From NCBI GenBank assembly GCA_029215795.1, contig JARDYH010000001.1, positions 12,733,501-12,797,500 of the forward strand: DNA of 64,000 bases, read 5' to 3'. Shown here piece by piece: positions 55,381 through 64,000 of the stretch (position 1 is the first letter of the stretch; every line of letters begins with the position of its first letter). The stretch is from Anniella stebbinsi. Its lineage: Eukaryota > Chordata > Lepidosauria > Squamata > Anniellidae. The translations under genes were made by a program, and so were the position numbers. The notes under the pieces are model-generated. The model saw only the letters and a list, made by a program, of their open reading frames with translations, searched no databases and was not told where the DNA came from.

Positions 55381-57360
55381 TTGATTGAGTTAATGAAACT
55401 TCTTGCAGACATCTGATTAATGGATTAGTTCCCCAAAGTTCACATCTTGACAGGTAACATTGGAACCATTCATTAATGGGGATTTGGTCTGATGTGAGAT
55501 GTGTTTTCTTTAAAGTGTTAGTCACTGTGTGGTATTCCATCATGCTTTGAGTAGAAGGAGATGCAATGGCATATAACCTTGTTTTCACCATGAAGAATTA
55601 AGGAGGTGATATATAAACCAGTTTTGCTGGCAGGCATATGATATTTCAAGATTTAGGATTATTATTGTTTTAAAAAATATGTGGCAAAAATCAACCTGCA
55701 GGCCACAGAATAATGTGCCTTCAGAAACTGTTAGGGAGCTGTGTTAGAAACTCCATTGCATTTGTCCGATAATCTGACCGGCAGGAACTCCCCAGGGTCT
55801 CAGGGAGAAGTATTTTCCATTACCTGCTACCTAATCCTTTTAGCTGGTGGTGCTATGGATTGAACAGATGGAGAATATGGGAACATGGGGTTCTTCTGCA
55901 CGCAAAACAGCTACTGAGCTATTGTATGCCTCTTCCTTTGTTTGATTTGCATCAGCTCACATTTATTCTTGGATATGCAGAAAATATTTCTGAGAAATGT
56001 CGCTATTCACACCAAAGGATTTTATGGTTCTGTCAAATGACTCAGAAGCTTTATCTGAAGATGAACTTCCCAAAATTACTTGGAATTTCACAGTGAGATA
56101 AGATCCAGAAATCTCCAACTGGGAGCAGCGGCTGAAAAGTGGGATATCCCATGTTGCCTGAGGGAGGACCGGGTCCCAAAAGCGGGCAGGTGGCCTGACT
56201 TAGACTCACCACACCTGGTCAGTCCCTTTCTCATTTCTACAGCCTCGATCATATACCGTTTGTTCTTTTGTATTCTTTTCCTCAAATTTGGTGCCCTACC
56301 TGACCTGGAATCCTAGGAGATTGCCTAGGTCGTCTATATGGACAGGCCACCCCTGAGTGATGCTGATAGTATATGATTGGGCAAGGTCACCTGGTGACCT
56401 TCATGGCTGAAGAAATATGGAAACTTTGCTCCAGCTGGGCAAACTTCAGTTAATTCTTGTCAAAACCGAACTGAAATGAAATTCTCACCCATTTCTAGTT
56501 CTTCCCATGGGTCTTTTTCAGATCAGGAAACACTGGGTGGCTTCCCCCTGCTGCTGACAGTGATAGGTACACTCAAAAAACACACCCAAAAGACATTCTA
56601 AAATAAATAAACACACCCTAAATCACCCTGAAAATGAGGCAGAAAAAGAGAAAGAAAAAAAAATGACATGGGACTCTGACGACAGATTTTGACACAGCAC
56701 TCCCACGTTTTCATAGATTCAGGTGTTTCTACGTTTAAATCCGAGACATTTTGAATGGGGGGAAATAATGGTGTTGCTTTAAATTTATCTCGGAGAACAC
56801 AGCAGCAAGGGCTATTTTAAGTTAAGTTCACCAAAGAAAAGAGAAATTGCAATTTAATTGCATCACGATAAGAGTTAATCTGTTTCGTGGTGAATCAAAG
56901 CATGCATCTGGCGCTGGGCAAACATCCTCTTTTCTTTTTAATAAATTTGTTCGGAACACTCTGTGTCTTCCCATAGAGACACTGACTTTATGCTCCCCAC
57001 CCACCCCCATTTCTACTTCATTTATCTTTGACATTTAATTTCCAGATGGGTCCATAATGTGACAGAGACTTTATTTCTTAAGGTATCCCAGTAGTGAAAT
57101 CATTTCTGAGAACCCAGGAAGCTGATGGCTGCCAAATAGGTAGCCGTCTTTTTGCATTTTTGATATATGAGCTGATTGTTTGGGATTCAGTCATTCAGCG
57201 CAGTGTGGATAATGCCAGCTTAAAACCAGGGAGGGGAATTTAATTTGCTTCATTCGGATGCCCAAAAGGAACGCAGAAGCATCAATTCACTTTCTTTCTT
57301 TCACAATATTTATACTGCCATCTTTCATACCAGAACACTTCAAGGTAGATCACAATAAAG
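55381..57360. other. Unassigned; conserved-noncoding candidate at 56815-57060
   Basis: No element termini. 56815-57060 has complex sequence with TTGCAATTTAATTGCATCA and TAAATTTGTTCGG phrases. Frames of 60-80 codons unsupported. Confidence 0.4.
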
Positions 57361-57381
57361 AACCCCCCCCCCCAAAGGATG

Positions 57382-57418
<37 letters not shown>

Positions 57419-57436
57419 ATAATAATAATATTAACA
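57361..57436. repeat. C11 run, (ATC)n and (AAT)n compound microsatellite
   Basis: C homopolymer at 57363-57373, about 12 ATC units at 57381-57418, then AAT units. Confidence 0.95.
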
Positions 57437-57944
57437 ACAATCCCAGAAAATATGACTGTAATATAGGTAGCCTAACATATGTTACAGATAATATATATTA
57501 CAATGACCATCATCAAAAGACCTGATCCTTGAGAAAGCATCCCAGATAGCCCCAAATTAGGACCAGTATCAGTATTCAGCATGCTTGGGCAGTTGTAGCC
57601 AAGGACTCAGTACCGGGACCCATCACTGACAGTGATCACTGACAATGCCATGAGACCTGTTTACCTGCCCCCTCCCCACACCAGCACATTGATCAGCACT
57701 GAGTAGCTTACTTTGGGATCAGTCATTTTAATTTCCCATAATGCCCCTGGTGTAGTGTCTTTCCAGAGCATTCTGGGAAATGAAAGTGACAGCTTCCAGA
57801 CTCCACTAGCTCATTGCTTCCTTTAATGGGGAATTGTTACCTCCAAAATGCTTCAGACATGTTGACATCTCCTGATTATTTTGATTTTGAAAGTCATCAA
57901 ATACTGAAAGATCAGAAGCTATCAAATACAAAATGCCATTTTAT

Positions 57945-59034
57945 TAGGGATGTGCACTGGATCGGACCCGATCCACGATCCGAGTCCGGTCCAGTGGGAA
58001 ATCGGATAAATTATCCGATTTCCGATCCCGCAGCTGGATCGGCCGATCCAATCCGAACCGGTCCGAAAAGGCTCCAAACCGGTTCGGCGGATCGGCGGAT
58101 TGGCGGGCGTCCACTGGCGCCCACCGCCGCTTGCATTGGCGGGCGCCAGCGGGCGCCCGCCGATGAAAGTGGACAGCGGGGGGGGGGAGGAGGGGGGCGC
58201 TTACCTTCTCGGCCCGTCCGCTCCCGTCCGGCACTAGCAGCTACTACCAGCAGGCTCCGCGGCCTGCTCTAGGGTGGCGCGCCGGGTGATGTCATCACCC
58301 GGCGCGCTACTCTAGAGCAGGCCGCGGAGCCTGCTGGTAGTAGTAGTCGCCGGCGCCGGACGGGAGCGGCCGGGCCGAGAAGGTAAGCAGGGGGTGCGTG
58401 GAGGGGAGGAGGGGGTGCGCGGAGGGGGGAGGGGGGAGGGGGGCCCTTACCTTCCCGGCCCGGCCGCTCCCGTCCGGCGCCGGCGACTACTACTACCAGC
58501 AGGCTCCGCGGCCTGCTCTAGGGTGGCGCGCCGGGTGATGTCATCACCCAGCGCGCTACTCGAGAGTAGGCCGCGGAGCCCGCTGGTAGTAGCCGCCGGC
58601 GCCGGACGGGAGCGGACGGGCCGAGAAGGTAAGCAGTGGCGGGGAAGGGGGCTTACCCCCCCCCGGAGCCGTCCGCTTCTATCCGCTGGCGCCCGCGGGC
58701 GCCAGCGGATGGAAGCGGACGGCCCCAGGGGGGGTAGGGAGCGTGGGGGAGGGGGCTTACCTGCCGGGGCCGTCCACAGCGGACGGCCCCGGGGGGGGAG
58801 GGAGTTAGGCCCCCCCTCACCCACCCGCCGCCATTTTTTCCTCATAGACTTGCATTGCAATGCAAGTCTATGGGGAAAAAAATGGCGGCCGATCCAAAAA
58901 TTTACGATTTTTGGGTCGGGATCGGACTCGATCCGGTCCGGGGGGCCTCCGATTTTGTCCGAACCGGTCCGGGACAAAATTGGAGGTCCCGATCCGGGTC
59001 CCGATCCGATCCGGGGGGTCCGTGCACACCCCTA
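57945..59034. mobile_element. GC-rich palindromic hAT-like element
   Basis: TAGGGATGTGCACTGGATCG to GTCCGTGCACACCCCTA, perfect 8-bp TSD CATTTTAT (57937-57944, 59035-59042). Contains GGATCCGG-rich sub-terminal blocks and two tandem copies of a long palindrome (arms about 58205-58384 and 58446-58628), each centred on GGGTGATGTCATCACCC. Its core is homologous to that of 32918-33853. AAG|GTAAG donor-like sites flank each palindrome facing outward. The 152-, 176- and 235-codon frames are GC-rich artefacts. Confidence 0.92.
58383..58388 (+). promoter_or_regulatory. Splice-donor-like site in the transposon arm
   Basis: GAGAAG|GTAAGC lies just outside the right arm of the first palindrome. Mirror sites are on the minus strand at about 58200-58205 and 58444-58449, and on the plus strand near 58628-58633. 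Motif evidence only. Confidence 0.35.
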
Positions 59035-59177
59035 CATTTTATGTCATCTAGCAGATGATAACTCCCACTACATGAAATGTATCAAACATGCTCAGATATG
59101 AAATATTTCATGGAATCTATCAAATACTGTTAAATATAAATATGATTAAAAAGCATTAATTCAATTAAATGTCACAG

Positions 59178-59218
59178 ACATACATACATACACTCACACA
59201 CAAGTGTGTGTGTGTGTT
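59178..59218. repeat. AC/GT-rich microsatellite pair
   Basis: CATA/CACA units followed by a (GT)n run, forming a short AC...GT inverted pair. Confidence 0.85.
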
Positions 59219-59439
59219 GTGTTGAGTTTAAATATCTGGGTCTGGAATCAAATATCTGATACTGGAATCAAATATCTCCAGATAGGGGTGGAAGGAACCT
59301 GATATAACATTTTTGGAGAATTTAGCAAGTGAGATGATGGGGGATAAATATAACTATCATCACTAAAATCCGTTTAGAAGTAAGTAGAGACTTTTGGGAG
59401 CAAATTTCATATTTAGTCCTTCCAATCATTAGTAGGAAG

Positions 59440-59472
<33 letters not shown>

Positions 59473-60418
59473 AGAATTCACCCTTCAGCTAAAAGCTCTG
59501 TTAATTAATGTTTAGTAGTGAAAACTATAGGCAAAAAAAAGTTGCTTGTTTATGATTTCTTAGTCTGACATTGTTATGCCCAAGAAAGTTGCATATTTTA
59601 TGTTGCTTCTCTGTTCTGTATTCTTTCTTTCATTAAGAAAAGTATTACCTTATTTTCAATTCTCCCTTCTCTGTACTCATGAATTTGGTAAACCCTCTCC
59701 ATGGGAAAGCTGGAGGAAATAGGGTACAACTTTACAAGAAGAATAAGAGAGCAATAAAGGCAAGGAAGAAATAAATAACCGAGTCACATATGAAGAAAAT
59801 AATATTCCCACTACTTCAGCTTCATAGAGGCCACACTGGATTTCTAAAATAAACGCCTGCATTTTGTGTGTGTTTTAATTGGCTCTCCCTGCCCCCCAAA
59901 TAATGCATTGTGATTATATATATATATATATCCTGCCAAGATGAAAACAAACAAACAAACAAAACAAACAAACAAAACCCAGAATTTTTTAGCTCATAAA
60001 ATGTGGATCATAACAAAAGCTGAGTGTCTGGACTGATGACTTTTGTCTTCTGTCTATCTAGAACTATCCATCTAGAGTTATTCATCAAGAGCTATCTATA
60101 ACTAATTACCAATCTATCTAGAGCTATCTATCATCTATCATCTATCATCTATATCTATATTTATCTAATTGATCAATCTATCATTTACATACCTGTCTGT
60201 TTTATCTGTCTAGAGCTTCTTCTATCTGTGAAGGTTCTTCAAACGATTTGGAAAATCAGGGTTGCAAATCACGGGAACAGGCTCGAGACAGGGCCAAAAC
60301 GGATATCATTTTAGATCCACACCAAGCAGTCACTCTCCACATGTAGAGCATGGTAGAAAAATGTGAGCAGAGGGCAGGGCTAACATTCTAATCCTTTCTG
60401 CCCCTCCTCACCCATTTA
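59219..60418. other. Unassigned AT-rich region with microsatellites
   Basis: (AT)n at 59441-59471 and 59915-59932, (CAAA)n at 59946-59977, and ATCT/TATC-rich sequence at 60045-60185. No gene or transposon terminus seen. Confidence 0.5.
60045..60185. repeat. Degenerate (ATCT)n array
   Basis: Multiple TCTATC/ATCTATC blocks, including three tandem ATCATCT units near 60128-60150. Confidence 0.85.
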
Positions 60419-60426
60419 TTATACCA

Positions 60427-60746
60427 TAGGGTGACCATATGAAAAGGAGGACAGGGCTCCTGTACCTTTAACAGTTGCATAGAAAAGGGTATTTCAGCAG
60501 GTGCCATTCATATGCATGCAGCATCTGGTGAAATTCCCTCTTCATCACAACAGTTAAAGCTGTAGGAGCCCTACCCTTTTTCGAACCTGGTCACTCTAGT
60601 ATAGCTCCTGCAGCTTTAATTGTTGTGATAAAGAGGGAATTTCACCAGGTGCTGCATTCATACAAATGACACTGGCTGAAATTCCCTTTTCAATACAACT
60701 GTTAAAGTGACATGAGCCCTGTCCTCCTTTCCATATGGTGACCCTA
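60427..60746. mobile_element. hAT-like foldback MITE, copy A9
   Basis: TAGGGTGACCATATGAAAAG to CTTTCCATATGGTGACCCTA; flanks TTATACCA and TTTTACCA match at 7 of 8. Foldback halves and a central TCTAGTATAG motif as in A3. Confidence 0.92.
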
Positions 60747-60754
60747 TTTTACCA

Positions 60755-61364
60755 CCATTTACAACACCTGAATAGGGCTATATATACACACCCAGATGCA
60801 TACAAGCTACTGTATATTGACTCTTTGGTAGTGTGAACTGGCATGCCATTGTTCTTTGCTAATGTTAGCCAAGTAGCGTAGTGTATATATTGACATGGAC
60901 ATTTTAATCTTTCATAAATATAATCTTGAATTATTGCACAATGAACCTTGAGAGCCCAAGACAGTAGTTAAAGATAAGCGTGACGATTCTGTCTTTATGA
61001 TGCAGAGAAGACTCAGACACATCTTGTCTAGATGTAGAAGTGCAGAGGCAATATCTCTCCTAAATTTTACACTGCTGTATATTTGATGTTATTATGATGG
61101 GTGGAAGGTGCATGTGTGCGTGATGGGAGGGCTTATTTCATGTGCTGCCTCCGACCATTCCCTGCCATAGGAAATGTGCCAGAGCCTTGTGGAAATCCAG
61201 ATAAGCATCCCTCCCCCAACTTTGGGGAAACTATATTAGATTATCTCAGATTTTGAAGGTGTGTCGCAAATACCTGAAAGGTTGCAAATGTTAGCACATC
61301 ATGTGTTTTGAGGGTTTGGAGAACTGTTATGGAATTTGCAAAATCATTGAGAAACCTAACTGCT
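60755..61364. other. Unassigned sequence
   Basis: No recognised feature. Confidence 0.45.
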
Positions 61365-61736
61365 AAACTGGCACGGACCATATGCTTTGCATGCAGAAGG
61401 TTTTAGTTTCAAACCCCAGTATCTCTAGGCAAGGGATAGGAAATATCCCTGCCTGGAACCCCAATCAGTGTCAACAATACTGGGCTTGATAGACCAGAGG
61501 AGGCTGATGGCTCCAATTTTGGTGAGGCTGTGAATCCACTGTGGGTTTCAGCCAGAACCAACCAGAACCCTAGAGGAGATTTCCAACACCTTAGATAGCA
61601 CCTTTGGCATTCTGGCTGGTGCTAACTGAAACCCGCAGTGGATTTGCAGTCCTATGAAATCAGAGCCACTAGACTCCAGTGAGATAGACCAATGGTTTCA
61701 GTTAGCATATGGCAGATCCCTATGTTCATCTGGTTC
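61365..61736 (+). mobile_element. tRNA-derived SINE split by foldback element H2
   Basis: The head region (GCATGCAGAAGGTTTTAGTTTC, CTGCCTGGAACCCCAATCAG, AATACTGGGCTTGATAGACC) is interrupted at 61493 and resumes after 61680 as ATAGACCAATGGTTTCAG… to CCCTATGTTCATC. The B-box is decayed. Confidence 0.8.
61493..61680. mobile_element. Foldback element H2 nested in a SINE
   Basis: GAGGAGGCTGATGGCTCCAA to GAGCCACTAGACTCCAGTG are inverted-repeat ends, and CTGTGGGTTTCAG/CTGAAACCCGCAG pairs internally. GATAGAC(CA) is repeated on both sides, fitting a 7-8-bp TSD (possibly hAT). Related to H1 at 9268. Confidence 0.75.
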
Positions 61737-61749
61737 GGTGATCTTCTTG

Positions 61750-61752
<3 letters not shown>

Positions 61753-61797
<45 letters not shown>
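61753..61797. repeat. (AT)n microsatellite
   Basis: About 22 uninterrupted AT units. Confidence 0.98.
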
Positions 61798-61799
<2 letters not shown>

Positions 61800-62716
61800 T
61801 GAATAGAGTTTGTAATGTTAGAGAAATGACAATATTACCGAGTGCTTTCATGGTGTGCTCTGTGCTCTCAAAGCACCAAATGAACACATTAATCCATGCA
61901 TGACCCCTGTGAAGCTACGGCTGTAAGTAAGCATTATCACTCTATTACACATGGTGAAGCTGAGAGGGAGAGGTTAAATGACTGTGCCGCAAGCTAGACC
62001 CAGTAAAATAATACCAAAAGGAACTTGGGGATAAAGGTGCCCTATATTGCTTTCCTCTGTGCTTCTCCAAATGGATTGTATTATCATCTATGCCCATTCA
62101 AATGGCCTATTGGATCCTCCTGGAGTTTTTGCAAATCCCTCAAGCATAACTAAATTCTCTAAATCTCTAGAGTTGAACAGTTAATGTAAGACCCATTGTG
62201 GAATAACTTTTTTTGTTTTGTTTTTGTCTTTTAGTTTTAGAAAGAAAGAAAGATGGTGCGGCTCAATCCCAGAAGCCATGCCCTCTGACCTGGACATTAT
62301 AAAAGTGTTCATTTGTTTCCTAACGTTGCTGTAATGTAGTTCTTGCTAGCTATTGGATGGGGGAAGGGAAGCTATGTCAGACAGTGCAAGTCATGAGTGC
62401 TAGTGACTTGATTCTATGTTTAAAACAACAACAACAACAAAAGGGGAAATTGAGTTTTAGGAGACATAATTCTGCATCAGATACCAGGCATTATGCTTTA
62501 TATGCCATAGGCATATAAGCTCTCCTGGTGCATCTGGTATTAACTCTTTTTGATGGGTGTGTCTTCCAAAATGAGTGCTCCTGTTTTACATACTTAGTTT
62601 GTTGAAAAAAATATCCTTAGATGGAGAAATCAAATTAACAAGATGCCATCACTCTCTCTCTCTCCAATTCTGGATAAAAATGGACAGGGTATGAAAGTAC
62701 AGTTTCCTGAATAAGC
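61798..62716. other. Unassigned sequence
   Basis: No recognisable feature; CAA repeat at 62427-62440. Confidence 0.45.
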
Positions 62717-62753
62717 TCTTTCTTTCTTTCTTTCTTTCTTTTTCTTTCTTTCT
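62717..62753. repeat. (TTTC)n microsatellite, left part
   Basis: Separated from an identical-unit tract at 62873-62922 only by the MITE at 62754-62872. Confidence 0.95.
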
Positions 62754-62872
62754 GAGTCTATCTACACTACTGCTTTAAAACAGTTTATAACAGTTTTAAA
62801 GGAGTTAATTATGGTTATTAACTGGTTTAAAACTGTTATAAACCATTTTAAAGCAGTAGTGTAGATAGGCTC
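62754..62872. mobile_element. B'-type palindromic MITE within a (TTTC)n tract
   Basis: GAGTCTATCTACACTACTGC to GCAGTAGTGTAGATAGGCTC, almost perfectly self-complementary, with AAAACAG/TAAAACTGTT arms. Flanking TCT on both sides is uninformative because it lies in the microsatellite. Confidence 0.88.
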
Positions 62873-62920
<48 letters not shown>

Positions 62921-62922
62921 TA
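62873..62922. repeat. (TTTC)n microsatellite, right part
   Basis: About 12 TTTC units; see left part. Confidence 0.96.
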
Positions 62923-63254
62923 AGGTTGAGAAGCTCTTTTTCTCTTTCCCTAATATGCAAGCAATGGGCACACTGTGTAGATTCAGTTAAAAGTTTCACA
63001 TGTTCTCTTGAAAACTGCATGGAAAAAAATGGCTGACCTGAATACTTTTGATAAGGGGATAGCCAGTGGTTGATCTCTCTGAAGCCCAAGCTTGGTGCAG
63101 AGTGGGGGGAGGGGGGAGCAGAAGTTGCATATGCATCAGATTGCACATCTGAGACTGGATATTGGTTAGCACTGCATGACTTCTGGTGGATGAACTTTCC
63201 AATGCATATTTGAATAAGCAATTCCAGTTAAGTCCAATCATTTGACTAGGGTTG
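62923..63254. other. Unassigned sequence
   Basis: G-rich block at 63101-63118; no feature supported. Confidence 0.45.
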
Positions 63255-63650
63255 GAGCGTCATCAGAGCGTCATCAGACGGGCATTTTCTAACCCGCTCG
63301 TTACTGGGCACCCACATATTTTCACGAATCCCTCTCATGATGCCGTCCACCTCCTGCGCACCACCCGCTGGTTTCCTGCTCCTTCTGCCTTTTTTATAGT
63401 AAAATAGTCCCCCAAAAATTCTGAGTCATAATGACATCAGTCGCCATTTCCTGTTGTGTACAGAGAAGTTTTGCAATGAAACAGCCACTAGAGGATGCTG
63501 TTCTACTACACCGAATGGGCTGCTTGTTCGCTGCTTGCTTCCCCTTTCTCTTCTGTGTGATTCTTCTCATCGCTATAGCGGAAGAGCAGCAGGAAGCAAG
63601 AGCGACAGTAAGGAAATGAGATTTCTCGCCCCTCCCCCCCAGTCTGATGA
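63255..63650. mobile_element. MITE G4 with duplicated terminus
   Basis: GAGCGTCATCA is repeated in tandem (63255-63265, 63266-63276) before AGACGGGCATTTTCTAACCCG, and the right side is AGTCTGATGATACCC. Shares CTCATGATGCCGTCCACC and GCTATAGCGGAAGAGCAGC with G1, but has about 100 bp of interior that G1 lacks. Confidence 0.8.
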
Positions 63651-63655
63651 TACCC

Positions 63656-64000
63656 AATAACTGCAAAGCCTGCAATGCAATGTAAACATGGGGAAAGTAT
63701 GATACGATCAAATTGTCACTTTTTTCAATGGTCTATGTGTATGTGCTTACGGGTCCAACTTTGCCCATCTCACATGTGCTCATGCGTCATGGCAAAGCAT
63801 CGGTGCAGGATAAAAACTGTGATGCAGCTGCAGTATTCTGCATGCATCTGTGCATGTTCAATGTCAAGTTCTTTGTGCCAACCTGCTGCCATTACACTGT
63901 AAGGCTGTTGCGACATCCTTCCTCTCCTCCCACCCTATTTTCTCATTTTATTTGCCCATGGCCCAAAATGATGGTCATTTCATCAAACTGGTCCACATGT
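63656..64000. other. Unassigned sequence to window end
   Basis: No element terminus or exon recognised before the window stops. Confidence 0.45.

Noticed and set aside
57814..59101. Open frames of 152, 176 and 235 codons
   Set aside because: They result from low stop-codon density in the GC-rich palindromic transposon; the frames cross its ends and TSD and match no family.
62762..63221. Lys/Glu/Arg-repeat protein frames
   Set aside because: Direct translation of the (TTTC)n microsatellite on the minus strand.
1..64000. CRISPR arrays, tRNA genes, rRNA, bacterial or phage genes
   Set aside because: No regularly spaced direct repeats, no foldable cloverleaf (only SINE-derived A/B boxes), and the repeat content is vertebrate throughout.

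Overview
This is a gene-poor stretch of vertebrate nuclear DNA, most likely from a squamate reptile (lizard or snake). The evidence is the repeat mix: CR1 3' ends ending in ATTCTATGA-type tails, a second CR1/L3-like LINE with the 'tggactagatgnacccttggtctgat' tail, L2-clade LINE tails with AAT/ATA microsatellites, tRNA-derived SINEs, many long GT/AT/AAT microsatellites, and dozens of short palindromic DNA transposons. I found no supportable protein-coding exon, rRNA, tRNA gene, CRISPR array or bacterial-type operon. The longer open frames lie in GC-rich transposons or microsatellites, or have no recognisable family. The window reads as intergenic or deep intronic sequence.

The main content is a layered population of non-autonomous DNA transposons, whose target-site duplications (TSDs) can be read by eye. 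Group 1 is hAT-like: ends TAGG(G/C)TGACC or TAGGG(A/G)TGTGCAC with 8-bp TSDs. It includes eight long foldback copies of one family (9833, 19678, 27253, 32239, 33971, 38581, 39770, 60427) and one half copy (14306). It also includes two GC-rich palindromic elements of about 1 kb (32918-33853 and 57945-59034) and a 111-bp element (14057-14167). Group 2 has GGCC-type ends, usually followed by (A/T)TCTACAC, and 3-bp TSDs (CTG, CTG, CAG, TAG, TTA, CCA, ATT, ACT). This resembles the PIF/Harbinger superfamily, and many copies are near-perfect palindromes. A third family (ends GAGCATCATCAGA, about 330-600 bp) occurs four times.

Layout: 0-9 kb, mostly unassigned with a SINE and two small MITEs; 9.3-10.6 kb, nested MITE block; 12-14.5 kb, nested block; 15.4-17.6 kb, L2, CR1 and a MITE; 19.5-21.5 kb, nested MITE pair; 23-27.9 kb, MITEs and an L3-like LINE; 29-32 kb, SINE and CR1; 32.2-34.3 kb, a composite transposon; 36.5-40.3 kb, L2 tails, hAT copies and the apparent donor locus of the composite; 41-50 kb, mostly unassigned with LINE fragments; 51-55.4 kb, MITEs, a Penelope-like fragment with a decayed hammerhead motif, and CR1; 57.9-59 kb, the GC-rich hAT; 60-64 kb, hAT, SINE, microsatellites and MITEs.

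Two observations stand out. First, a composite hAT unit at 32658-34290 appears to have captured host DNA whose unoccupied counterpart is still visible at 40090-40258. Second, two GC-rich hAT elements with different termini share a palindromic core: in one copy it is centred on TGACGTCA, and outward-facing splice-donor-like AAG|GTAAG sequences flank it, so they look like portable divergent promoter/first-exon cassettes. The second reading is a hypothesis. All superfamily names are inferred from termini and TSD length, because no transposase is present.
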